From: Areca catechu
Lineage: Eukaryota > Streptophyta > Magnoliopsida > Arecales > Arecaceae
Direction: 5' to 3'
Assembly: GCA_021397845.1 (NCBI GenBank)
Contig: JAHSVC010000030.1
Coordinates: 248,001 to 312,000, forward strand
DNA length: 64,000 bases
Positions within the stretch are counted from its first letter, which is position 1. Each line of letters starts with the position of its first letter. The notes under the pieces are model-generated. The model was given only the letters and a program-made list of their open reading frames with translations, was not told the DNA's origin and did not search any database. A program made the position numbers and the translations under genes. Of the stretch, positions 45,886 to 56,162 are shown in pieces.

Positions 45886-47291
45886 ATGATTGTTTTGCAG
45901 GAATGTCTTGTAGCCACAAATATAAAGAAAAGATGGTATATGGATAGTGACTGTTCAAGACACATGACGGGTGATATTGATCAATTCTTCATCCTAAAAC
46001 AAAAAGATGGTGGAATGGTAATATTTGGTGATAATCGAAAAGAAAGGATAATCGGTATCAATAAAATTAAAATTACTCCTATATTTATTGAAAATGTGTT
46101 ACTTGTAGAAAAGTTAAAACATAATCTTTTGAGTATTAGTCAGCTATGTGACATTAGTTTTAATATTTTCTTCAAGTCATCAATGTGTATAGTAGTTGAT
46201 CCACTTGACTCTAGTACTAAATTCGTTGGACATAGACTTGGTAACATTTACATAGTAGATCTTAATGATCTAGCTATGTCAAGCAACTCAAGTCTTGTAG
46301 CAATGAATGATAAGAGTAAGGAATTAAGTTTACTATGGCATAGGCGACTTGGATATGCTAGTATGGATACTATAGCTAAACTTATTTCAAAAGATTTAGT
46401 TAAAGGATTGCCAAAATTTAAAATTAATTTTGATTATGTTTACGATGCTTGTCAATTAGAAAAACAAGTGAGGGAGAGTATTAAATCTAAAAATATCGTT
46501 TCTACTACTAGACCCTCGGAGCTACTTCACATGGACTTATTTGGACCTACTAGGACTACCAGCCTAGGTGGTATGAAATATGCCCTTGTGATTGTAGATG
46601 ATTTTTCAAGATACACATGGATTTTATTTATTGCATATAAAGATGAAACTTTCAAAGTATTCAAAAATTTTATAAAAGAGTTACAAATTTAAAAAATCTA
46701 TATGTTATTTCAATTCATAGTAATCATGGCACCGAGTTTGAAAATCAATATTTTGATCACTTTTATACAAAGCACGGTATTGATCATAACTTCTCTGTAC
46801 CTAGAACACCACAACAAAATGGTGTTATAGAAAGAAAGAATCATACTTTGGAAGAGATGTCCGGAACAATGCTTTGTGAAGGAAATCTTCCAAAATACTT
46901 TTGGACGGAAGCTGTAAATACTGTATGCTATATTTTGAATAGAGTTTTGATTAGACCTATTATTAGAAAAATCCCGTATAAACTTTGGAACAATAGAAAG
47001 CCTAATATCAAATATTTTTATGTTTTTTGCTGTAAATGTTTTATTCTTAACAATGAAAAATATAATTTTGGTAAATTTGATGCAAAATTTGATGAGACTA
47101 TTTTTCTTAGATATTCTTTAAATAGTAAAGCCTATCATATTTTCAATAAAAAAACTTTGATTGTAGAAGAATCTGTATATGTTGTTTTCAATGAATCTGA
47201 CATTACATCTTTTAGAAAAGAAGATCTTGCTGATGATGATGCATGTACTCTAGATCATGGACTAAAAGATTTGACTCTCAAAGATAAATAA
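45886..47291 (+). pseudogene. Sirevirus-like protease and integrase
   Basis: KRWYMDSDCSRHMTGD at ~45928-45975 is the protease site, but the usual DSG is DSD (45943-45951), which should abolish activity. LSLLWHRRLGYASMDTIAKL is the GAG-pre-integrase domain. LLHMDLFGPTRTTSLGGMKY and VIVDDFSRYTWILFI begin the integrase core. After a break at 46692 come HSNHGTEFENQYF and PQQNGVIERKNHTLEEMSGT with the catalytic Glu. The usual SDNG/HSDHG Asp is Asn (SNHG). Ends at 47291. Confidence 0.85.
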
Positions 47292-47439
47292 TCAAGTGAA
47301 CCACATGAAAAAGAGGTAAGCAAAAATCATGATGATATATCCAAAGAATAGAGGTATGTATAATCACACCCTAAAGAATTAATTATAGGAGATCCATCTC
47401 AAGATGTTAGAACTAAGCTGCACATAGAGATACACATGA

Positions 47440-48989
47440 CTTAATTGCTTTTGTTTCTCATGTAGAACCACACATTATAGAAGAAGCTGAAACTGATCCT
47501 AATTGGATGTTAGCAATGCATGATGAACTAAACCAATTTAGGAGAGATAATGTTTGGACCATAGTAGAAAGACCTAATGACTATCCTGTTATAGGTACTA
47601 GGTGAGTTTATAGAAATAAACTAGATAAAAAAGGAAATATAATTAGAAATAAGGCTAGACTAGTAGCACAAGGATATAATCAAGAAGATGGAATAGATTT
47701 TGATGAAACCTATGCACCAGTAGCTAGATTAGAAGCCATTAGATTACTACTAACTTATGCATGCTTTATGAATTTTAAGTTATTTCAAATGGACGTAAAG
47801 AGTGCATTTTGAATGGTTTTCTATCTGAAGAAGTTTTTGTTGAGCAACCGCTGAGTTTTATTGATCACACTTTTCCAAATCATGTTTTTAAATTGAATAA
47901 AGTTTTGTACGGTCTGAAATAGGCACCTAGAGCCTGGTTTGACAGACTAAGTAAGTTTTTAACTTCAAATGATTTTGTAAGAAGTAGTTTGACACTACAC
48001 TGTTTATTCAAAGAAAAAAATAATGATATTTTAGTTGTTCAAATCTATGTTGGTGATATTATTTTTGGATCTACTGATGAAACTTTGTGCCAAGATTTTG
48101 CTAAGCTAATATAGGGAGAATTCGAAATGATCTTTATAGATGAGCTGAGTTACTTTCTTGGACTTCAAATCAAATAAACTAAAGAAAGTATCCTAATCAA
48201 CCATGCCAAATATATCAAGGAGATTATCAAAAAATTTGGCATGGAATCAAGCAAAGAAATTGAAACATCCATGAGTCCTACATATAGACTTGATAAAAAT
48301 GAGAATGGCATAAATGTTGATCAAAAGTTGTATCGAGGTATGATTGGTTCATTACTTTATTTGACAGCTAGTAGACCTGATATTTTAATTAGTGTTTGTA
48401 TGTGTGCTCGATTTCAATCCAATCCAAAAGAGTCACACATCATAGCTGTTAAAAGAATCATTAAATATCTGAAAGGCACATGCAATGTAGGTTTATGGTA
48501 TTCTAAGCACACATCTTTGAAATTAATTAGTTATTCTGATGCTAACTATGGAGGATGTAAGATTGATATAAAAAGTACAAGTGGCACCTGTCAATTTCTA
48601 GGTGTTAACTTGATTTCATGGCACTGTCGCAAGCAGAACTCTGTAGCACTGTCTACTGCTGAGGCAGAATATGTAGCTGCTGGGTGCTGTTGTGCTCAAG
48701 TATTATAGATCAAGCAACAACTAGAAGATTTTGGTGTTGTCCAATCTAAAATTCCTATTAAATATGACAATACTAGTACTATTAATTTATCCAAAAATCC
48801 AATTTAGCATTCACGAACTAAGCACATAGAAATTAGACATTATTTCATTTGTGATCATATTTTAAATAATATTGTTGAGCTAGAATTTGTACCTATTGAA
48901 GATCAACTTGCTGATATTTTTACTAAACCTCTTAGTCTAAATATATTTGAGAAGATTAGAGGCGAATTAGGGCTGTGTGACCCATTCTG
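47440..48989 (+). pseudogene. Sirevirus-like reverse transcriptase and RNase H
   Basis: RT begins near EPHIIEEAETDPNWMLAMHD and NKARLVAQGYNQEDGIDFDE, then VARLEAIRLLLTYACFM. After a 1-bp loss near 47811 the frame breaks. The polymerase box is IYVGDIIFG: YVDD is YVGD (48046-48057), removing a catalytic Asp. RNase H (48241-48708) has ISYSDANYGGCKIDIKSTSG and ALSTAEAEYVAAGCC with its D and E. It continues past a stop to EDQLADIFTKPLSLNIFEKI and ends at 48989. Confidence 0.88.
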
Positions 48990-49137
48990 AACATTTTGAC
49001 CTAATTTTTGAAAAATAAGAAAAAATATCTAGGTATTTCAAATTTCTCTTTAGAGCTTAGGACAACCTATTTTAGTATCTAGAAACCCATAGAAATTGAT
49101 TTTAACCTTTTTCGATCTTTAGGTTGATTTTTGGCTC

Positions 49138-49207
49138 GAGCTGACTCGAGTCATCAGGCTGTTCGGCGAGCTGACTCGAAAGTCGAGCCGAACATTTTTA
49201 AATAGGG
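49138..49207 (+). promoter_or_regulatory. Possible internal promoter of the third ORF
   Basis: Between pol and the third ORF two copies of gagctgactcga (the LTR array word) are followed by a TATA-like tttttaaataggg at 49195-49207, a pyrimidine-rich leader and the ATG at 49334. Role is inferred. Confidence 0.35.
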
Positions 49208-49333
49208 TTTCGTTGGTTTGTATTCATTGTATCTTTCCATTTTTCTCTCTTCCACTTAGACGACTCCTCTTTCCACCCTAGGAAAACATCCTAGAACACT
49301 TCCTAAACCCTCCAAACTCTTAATCCTAGCTAC

Positions 49334-50942
49334 ATGGCACCTCGTAAGGCCGTAGCTAAAAAACCTAGGAGAGTGGTTCGGACGGTTGCAGAGGAAAGAA
49401 GGATGAAACGGTGCTTGGACACCTCGAACCCGGAAGAAGAACAGCAAATAGAGCAAGAGGAAGAGCCACAGGCACCCAGGCAAGTCATTTTAATGGATAA
49501 TAGACAAGTTACTCCTGGTGATGTATTGATTTTGATTTCATGGAGCAAGATCATCTGCACATTGGGAATTGGTTGGATAAACAGGGTTGGAGAGATTTCT
49601 GTTTGTTAAGTGTACCCACTTATCCAAATCTTGTCAGACAATTTTTTAAAAGTATGTCCTTAGGTGCATTCCATATTGAAGGGACTGTGAAGGGAAAACA
49701 CATTGAAATTAATGAACAAAAATTATCAAGCATACTTTACATTCCAAAAGAAGGTGAATGTTACCTAGTTCTGAAGGAGAAGCAGAAGACCCTGAGATTA
49801 GTACTAGAAAGAACAAATGTAAAGGGTATTATTCATGTTAGTGCAAATCAGTTATCATTGGAAATGAGATTATTGCACAACATCATTAGTTGTATCTTCT
49901 TGTCCGGACAGAGCGATTTGATTGGGTTAGTGAGCGTGACCTAGTTTTTATTAGATGTTTGATTGAGGGGGAGGCCCTCAATCTACCATTTATCAAGCTT
50001 TCACAGATGAGCGAGGCTACTTGTAGGGCACGGGCATGTCTTCCATATGGCATGGTTTTCATACTTCTGTTTCAGGATGCCCTAGTTGACTTGACAAGTG
50101 AGGATAGCCAGCTACTCTTACATACTGATAGATATAATCTGACATCTCTTACTCGGATGGGATTTATCAAAGTAGATGGATACTGGATTCGGAAGACATT
50201 AGGTCATCCAGTAGCTCACTCAGAGGATGACTCGGATGAGGACATTCCGGCAGCAGAGGGACATGGTGCAGAGGGAGATGCACATACTGATGAGGCTGGA
50301 CCTTCAGAGCCAGCTCCTACCACTCCTCGTTCACCATTCAGGGGATCTATAGTTGTTGGACCTGATGCTGATGATAGATTACAGAGGATACTGGATGAGA
50401 TATCTTGTCTCAGATCTGACACTGATACCAGGATAGCTCTACTTCAGTCTGAGATGCAGCAGGGATTCCAGGATATCATGTCCATTCTTCGGCAGCTTAC
50501 TGCAGTCAGCCAGTCTATACCGACCACTTCCACAGCAGCACCTGACACTGGTACTGGCACTGATTGCGAGCAGGGACAGGCGGCACACTTCAGTGGCATT
50601 CCTTCTCAGACCACTCCTGCTGAGGCTGAGGCTGGTATTGAGGTTACAGGATCTAATGTTGGACAGACTCCAGCTACAGAGATATTATCTACCACCAGCA
50701 CTTTGGTGTTGTCTTTTGATCCTCCCACTGCCAGACCCACTCCATTATCATTTTCTCAGAGTCCAAAGTAAAAGCTAAAGCCAAAACCAAAGCTTCTAGG
50801 ACTACCACACCTACCAGGACTAGACTGTGGGACCTTAGGCCTAGGTTCCCTAAGTTCAGGCCTGCTCTAGGCAACTTAGAGGTCGGTTCCTCCTCTAGTA
50901 AGGAAGACCTTAGTGGTGATGATCCTAGTCCATCCTTTTGAT
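49334..50942 (+). pseudogene. Third ORF of Sirevirus-like element (plant transposon protein-like), frameshifted
   Basis: It starts ATG 49334 with a basic, possibly nuclear-targeting N-terminus (MAPRKAVAKKPRRVVR). It shifts frame near 49530 (then DHLHIGNWLDKQGWRDFCLL and ANQLSLEMRLLHNIISCIFL) and again near 49890 (RFDWVSERDLVFIRCLIEG, CLPYGMVFIL, LHTDRYNLTSLTRMGF). The C-terminal half is acidic, then a coiled coil (LQRILDEISCLRSDTDTRIA) and a Ser/Thr/Pro-rich tail. After a last shift at ~50769 it ends DDPSPSF at 50942. The middle aligns with the ORF at 2-1279. No signal peptide or membrane helix was seen, so an envelope function is unlikely; function unknown. Confidence 0.7.
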
Positions 50943-51184
50943 ATTTTAGTCTTTTATCTTGATGTTTCTAGGACTCTATGCTTGTTATGTTATATTATTG
51001 TGACACTATTTTTGTCGTGCCGAGGTACATTTGTAATGTATCACTTATGTACTGACTTTTCATATATATATATATATATACATATGATCTTTTATGAAAC
51101 ATGTCTCTTTATCAGATACATTGTGAATGATTTTCTATAAATGTAGGTTCTCTTATCTTTTATACCTTTTGTTGATGACAAAAA

Positions 51185-51706
51185 TGGGGAGAAGAGAAAA
51201 TGTGCATGAAAATGATATGATGTGCTAGAATGTTAATTTATGAAAATGTTTATATAGAAATTTGATGAAAATAAAAAGAAATGCTATTACAATAGTAAGG
51301 GGGAGTTTTTGTCAAGTTTCTTGTTAAGTTTTCATGAAATTCACTTCAGATACCAGTTAATGCTAAAGTTTCGATGTGCAATGTATAGATGATATATTTG
51401 ATACATTATGTGTTGATATATTATATTTCGATACTCGATACACATGATGTTTCGATACTTATTGCTCATATGATATAGATAATATAATGTATCGATACAT
51501 ATGATACTTAGTGTTAATAGTTTTCAGTTTTATATAGTTGATATATATGATACATTGTGACATATTGTGCTGATACCTTGATACTCAATCTGTGTGATAC
51601 ACACTATGCCTAATATCATTTGATAAATATGAATATACATTAATTATAAAGTGCTTTTAAATTCTGTTCATGCCCAGTATTTTGTCATCATCAAAAAAGA
51701 GGAGAT
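51185..51706 (+). other. Untranslated region with purine tracts and GATAC array
   Basis: Purine runs lie at ~51185 (aatggggagaagaga), 51298 (aagggggag) and just before the LTR (aaaaaagaggagat, 51693-51706). Between 51336 and 51640 about a dozen gatac words occur, often as tttcgatac, tcgatac or tgatacat. Confidence 0.7.
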
Positions 51707-53239
51707 TGTTGACCCCTGGGATGATTTTGATGATCACAAAATATTGGAGCATGTATTTGATACTTATTCTTTCAATTACTTGAGAAATTTTTGTAGGAAA
51801 TTGGTTACCTTTAGTTTAAATTTGTTTTCAAATTGATGAAGAGGTAATTTAATTATGTATATACTCTTATGAACTTTAACTAGTTAAAGCCCTAGTTTTG
51901 TCAATTTTGCAATCTTGTAAAAAGGACTGAAAATTATAAAATTGAGAGTATATAGATTAGATCTTGTTTGATTCAAGTGTTGAAGAGTTTTGGAGAAGCT
52001 TGAAGCATCAATTGAAGCCTTGGCAAGAGCTGACTCATGGATCAAGAGCCGACTCGTTGTGGCACGGCATGGAGAAAATTTCAGAGTTTCAATATCAAGA
52101 GCTGACTCCTGTCCTAAGAGCCGACTCATGGATGAACACTTGTTTCTGAAGCATGAGAACTCGAGCCGACTCGTCCAGAGTTATGTTTTTTGGAAAGCCG
52201 AGAACTCGAGCCGACTCTAGGTATTTGTTATTTTGAAGTGATTAAAGACAAGAGCCGACTCCAACTTGAAGAGCCGACTCTTACAAAAATTTATTTTGGG
52301 CTATATGAGATTTCGAGCCGACTCGTGGACCTCGAGCCGACTTGAGTAGCCGTTTTTTGCACTTCAACGACTAGTTGCTGAAAGTAATTTTTGAATTCCA
52401 TTTCATCTCCAATAGCTCTTTCATGAATTCCTAGGCCCTACAACGGCCATATCTCATGGAAAACTATAAAAAGGATTATTTTTGAGGGATTAAATATTAA
52501 TGAGAGCATTATTATTAATTTATTGAGATATTGAAGAGCCTTCAAGTCTTTTACCTACCTACTTCAAGAGCTTTCAAGTTAGGATTCAAAGTTTCACCAA
52601 CTCCACTTTATCATTGAATCCACTCATTGAAGAAGAAAAGAAGTAGCTTGAAGAGCAATTAAAGACATTCAAAGCTAGGCTTCGTTTTGATCTACATTGG
52701 CAATATTTAAACAAACTCGGTTTGTTATAGTTGCTTGTTTATTCTCTCTCTATCTTTGTTTTCTCTCTAAGAACAGCAAGGGGCTGTGTCTTAAGAGAGG
52801 GTTGAAGGTTTTTAGGTGAACCTTGTAAAAACCTAAGTTGGGTTCTTGGTGATCTCGATATAAAACCAAGTGTTAGGATTTTCTTTGGTAATCCCGTTTA
52901 AAACCAAAGGGAATTTGGATTTCTTTGGTGATCTCGGTAAAACCAAAGTGTATAGGTTTGGATTGTAAGCCTGGTAAAATAATCCGATTGTATTCCGATT
53001 GGAGGATATAGTGGAAATTCCAAGTGGTGTTTGGGTAGTGGACGTAGGAGCCGGTTGCTCCGAACCACTCTAAATCTCTTTGTGTTTGTGCTTGTGCTTT
53101 TATTGTCTTATTGTTTTTACTTAATTACTTCCGTATTGCACATTGCATCACAATACTAAAAGAATTTCAAAGTGCACATAATTGTGAAAAGTTTTTCAAA
53201 CCCAATTCACCCCCCTCTTGAGAATCCACCTGGGCAACA
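51707..53239 (+). repeat. 3' LTR of Sirevirus-like element
   Basis: 1533 bp, TGTTGACCCC to GGGCAACA, directly followed by aatca, the target duplication. Same array (52028-52350) and TATA box (52465-52471) as the 5' LTR; two array copies are missing compared with it. Confidence 0.9.
52465..52471 (+). promoter_or_regulatory. TATA box of Sirevirus-like 3' LTR
   Basis: tataaaa, counterpart of 43294-43300. Could drive readout into the older copia LTR remnant. Confidence 0.6.
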
Positions 53240-53244
53240 AATCA

Positions 53245-53691
53245 CTATTAAGAAAAGACATATCTCACTACAAAAAGCCATCGGTAACTCCTTTCGATCA
53301 CATCAGAAGAGTTGCTTCCAAGAGGCATCTTAAGGCTATAAATAGGTCATTGTTCCTCTTTCATTTTCATCCGATCAATCATTTTATTTCCTTCTCTTAG
53401 GTATTTCCATATTCTGAATAATAGAGTATAGCTATAGTGCAATCTATTGGCATTTGCATATTTTGAATAACAGAGTATAGCTATGGTGCATACAAAGAGA
53501 GAAAATCATTCATGGTTCGAATTTTTGGTGAATTGTAGTATTGCTTTCACCAGAAGAAGACCGTTGTATCTTAGGAGACAATCGTCATAAACCGTAAGCA
53601 CCATTGCGGGACGAAATTGTCTTAAGATATAGAGTGTAACTCTAGACTCAGTCTTTTTAATTAGGTAGCCATATATTATTACCTACCAATA
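53245..53691 (+). repeat. 3' LTR of older copia element, right part
   Basis: Continues the LTR interrupted at 42497 (ctattaagaaaagacatatc, compare ctgttgagaaaaggcgtatc in the 5' LTR). It carries TATAAATA at 53337-53344 and ends acctaccaata, with the last CAACA mutated to CAATA. Confidence 0.88.
53337..53344 (+). promoter_or_regulatory. TATA box of older copia 3' LTR
   Basis: tataaata, same context as at 34935. Lies 2.5 kb upstream of the OSCA-like start codon, in the same direction. Confidence 0.6.
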
Positions 53692-53696
53692 ATAAC

Positions 53697-55881
53697 TCCA
53701 TTAAATAAGAACATAAATCACAATATTTATCCTGTATTTGGTTGTGATCATAAGGAGGAGGATGGATGGAGTTGGAAGAATGGATAGCCCTTGACCATCA
53801 TTTGGTTCACAAAAATTTAGAAAGGATGGACGAAAAGAAGGAAGGAATTGTCCATCCATCATAGTCCACTAATTTGAGAAGATGCAAGGAAGGAAGGATA
53901 GAGTATTCAAGGGATTAGTTTCTACATCGACAAAATCACATCTCATTAATTTTTTTGATAAAATCTTAACACTTATTTTATTTATTTATTTATTTTATTT
54001 ATATATTTTCATTTTATCTATATTTTTTACTTTATATTATTAAATTTTATTACTAATTATTTTATTATATAATTTCATAATTATAAATAAATAATTAGAA
54101 TTATCTTCAATTATATTAACTATTTTTTAGTTAACTATTTGTGTAAAATTAATTAACTATTTAAATTAAATTATAAATTAATTAGTTATTTATGTAATAA
54201 ATATATAAACATTTATTCAGAGGCAATTAATTTAATATAATATTTATTAAATTAAATTATTTATATATTATATATTTATAATTAAAAATTATAAAGAGTA
54301 GAAATTTATATATTTTTATTTTCTTAGTTTAAATAAATAATATAATTTGATAATAATAATAATAATATTTTTATATCAAAAATTAGTTTAATAAAAATAT
54401 CATACAAATAGTATTTTTTTTATTTTTTCTATATTAAATAAAATAATGAATCATTCGCATCCATCCCTTTATGTTTTACTAAACATGTAATGAAGGTGGA
54501 TGGAAGATTCATCCTTTTTTTTTTCTCACCCATTCTTTTTCGGTTATCTATTTTTTATCCAATCGATTTTTCATATAAAATAAAGTATACGTTATGGTCA
54601 AGAGTAATAATACCTTACTTAAATTAAATCAACTTACACAGCAACTTCGCACGGGCTCATTTTCAATAAAAAATTTGAATCTAATAAGATACAGTAGTTT
54701 TCATATCTAAGAGAGATTGAAATTACATACCGAATGCTTTCGAAAGATTGCAATGCTTCATTCCTACTACTCTTTTTCTCTTTTAACTTGGTATTTGGTT
54801 ATCTTAATTCCATCCATGATAAGTTCTTATTTTAATTTATTTTGAAAATGAAGATAGTCCCGAGATAGACTATTTCGGTTAATTTTTAGTATTTTAGAAT
54901 AGTTATTTCATAATAAATCATGAAATAACTAATTTTAAAATATTTTATTTTATACGATGAATTTTACTGCGATAATTATACTGAAATGAATTTATTATTT
55001 TAAATTTTAATCAAACATATATATAGAATAAGAAGAATAAATAGTTATTTTATAATAATTGATAATTTTATTTTAGAAGTAATTTTTTTATCCCAACACT
55101 ACTATCTCATGTCACATGTTCCACTGTGTGCGGTGGTGTTGGCATCTAAGATTATTCCCGATGTAGCTATCTCGCAGGCCTCCATCTCATCAGATAATAT
55201 TCAGTCTTTTTTCATGTAATAGCGAGTACATCAATGTGACATCATTAAGACATCGGTTAATAAATCAAGGATAAAGAGAGATTCTGATCTCTTATTCATA
55301 TCAACTATCAAAATTTTTAAAAAAATTTAAATTTAATCAATTATTCATGAGATCATGCCTCCAACCACCTGTATATTGGTAGTGACACCACTCATGGTTC
55401 GTCTTCTTTAATAATTCGTCTTTCCCTTGCTTCCGTCACGCTCCTCAGCTCGTGCACCACGAGAAATTATTGCATGGACGGGGCAAATCTCGGATCACAT
55501 CCACGGTGGATACAGGCAGCAATCGGGACCGTGGGATTTGGCTGGTTCACATGAACCTGGTCCAGCCAACATGCACCGCTATCACCACGCAGATTTCCTC
55601 GAAACCAACAGTATTGTAAACGGGCCACCCAGGTCCAACCTGTCTCCGATCCCGTACCACAAAGCTTTTTTTTTTTTTTAAAGGACCCTAAACCGGCTTA
55701 CCCTCGCTTCCCTTTGTTGCTCCCTCCTCCTAACTCCTAAAGCGATCCCTTTGCCGCTGTCCTCCCACTATCCTCGCTATTCTCCTATCAAGATATTCCA
55801 GCTATCTCCAGCTTCCTAACGATCCCAAACCGTCCTTTTCCTTGCGAAATAAAGGACTTCGTTCCGTTCTTTCTTGGAGTG
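53697..55881. other. Spacer and probable promoter/5' UTR of the OSCA-like gene
   Basis: AT-rich to ~55080, including a perfect 11-bp-arm hairpin agttatttcat/atgaaataact at 54901-54930. From ~55430 GC rises; from ~55680 the DNA is C/T-rich without ATGs in frame, as in plant 5' leaders, up to the ATG at 55882. No clear TATA box could be chosen. Confidence 0.5.
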
Positions 55882-56162
55882 ATGATCGTCTCGGCTTTGC
55901 TGACCTCGGTGGGGATAAACCTCGCCCTCTGCGTGCTATTCTTTGTTCTTTACTCTATCCTCCGGAAGCAGCCGGGGAACGTCAGGTTCTACGTCCCGCG
56001 CCTCGTCGCCGAGGGGCGAGCCCGCGGGCGCAGCGAATTCAACATCGAGAGCCTCATCCCCTCGCCCGGATGGGTCCGCAAGGCACTAGAGCCCTCCGAG
56101 GAGGACCTCCTCGCTTCTTGCGGCCTCGATGCCGTCGTCTTCATGAGAATCTTTATATTCAG
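55882..56162 (+). CDS. HYP1: OSCA-like exon 1
   Basis: Start codon to tattcag|gtacat. Ends two bases into a codon; joins to exon 2 as FSLRVFS. Confidence 0.87.

Larger units (their letters stand above)
42498..53239 (+). mobile_element. Complete, defective Sirevirus-like Ty1/copia retrotransposon
   Basis: 10742 bp. LTRs of 1571 and 1533 bp with TGTTGACC...CAACA ends, an initiator-Met tRNA primer site at 44071, gag, pol in PR-INT-RT-RH order, a third ORF, then an untranslated stretch and the 3' LTR. The target-site duplication is gatca (42493-42497) and aatca (53240-53244), one mismatch. Long LTRs, long gag with coiled coil, third ORF and repeated LTR palindromes match Sireviruses. About 15 differences in the first 280 bp of the two LTRs (hand count) indicate moderate age. 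Confidence 0.92.
33989..53691 (+). mobile_element. Ty1/copia retrotransposon (older host of two nested insertions)
   Basis: The 5' LTR is 33989-35285. The 3' LTR is split into 41673-42497 and 53245-53691 by a Sirevirus-like element. Flanks ataat (33984-33988) and ataac (53692-53696) form a 5-bp target-site duplication with one mismatch. Removing the 10742-bp element, its 5-bp duplication, and the 1841-bp TIR element with its own, leaves about 7.1 kb: gag, protease, integrase, RT, RNase H, the copia order. The reading frames have many stops. The LTR ends have themselves mutated (TATTAG for TGTTGG at the left; CAATA for CAACA at the right). Confidence 0.9.

Noticed and set aside
53730..54560. 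Possible MITE with ggatggatgg-rich ends
   Set aside because: The two ends match only through short ggatgg words; no target-site duplication could be found.
54760..55100. Possible MITE beginning ggtatttggttatc
   Set aside because: Inverse end not convincing in such AT-rich DNA; only the small hairpin at 54901-54930 is certain.
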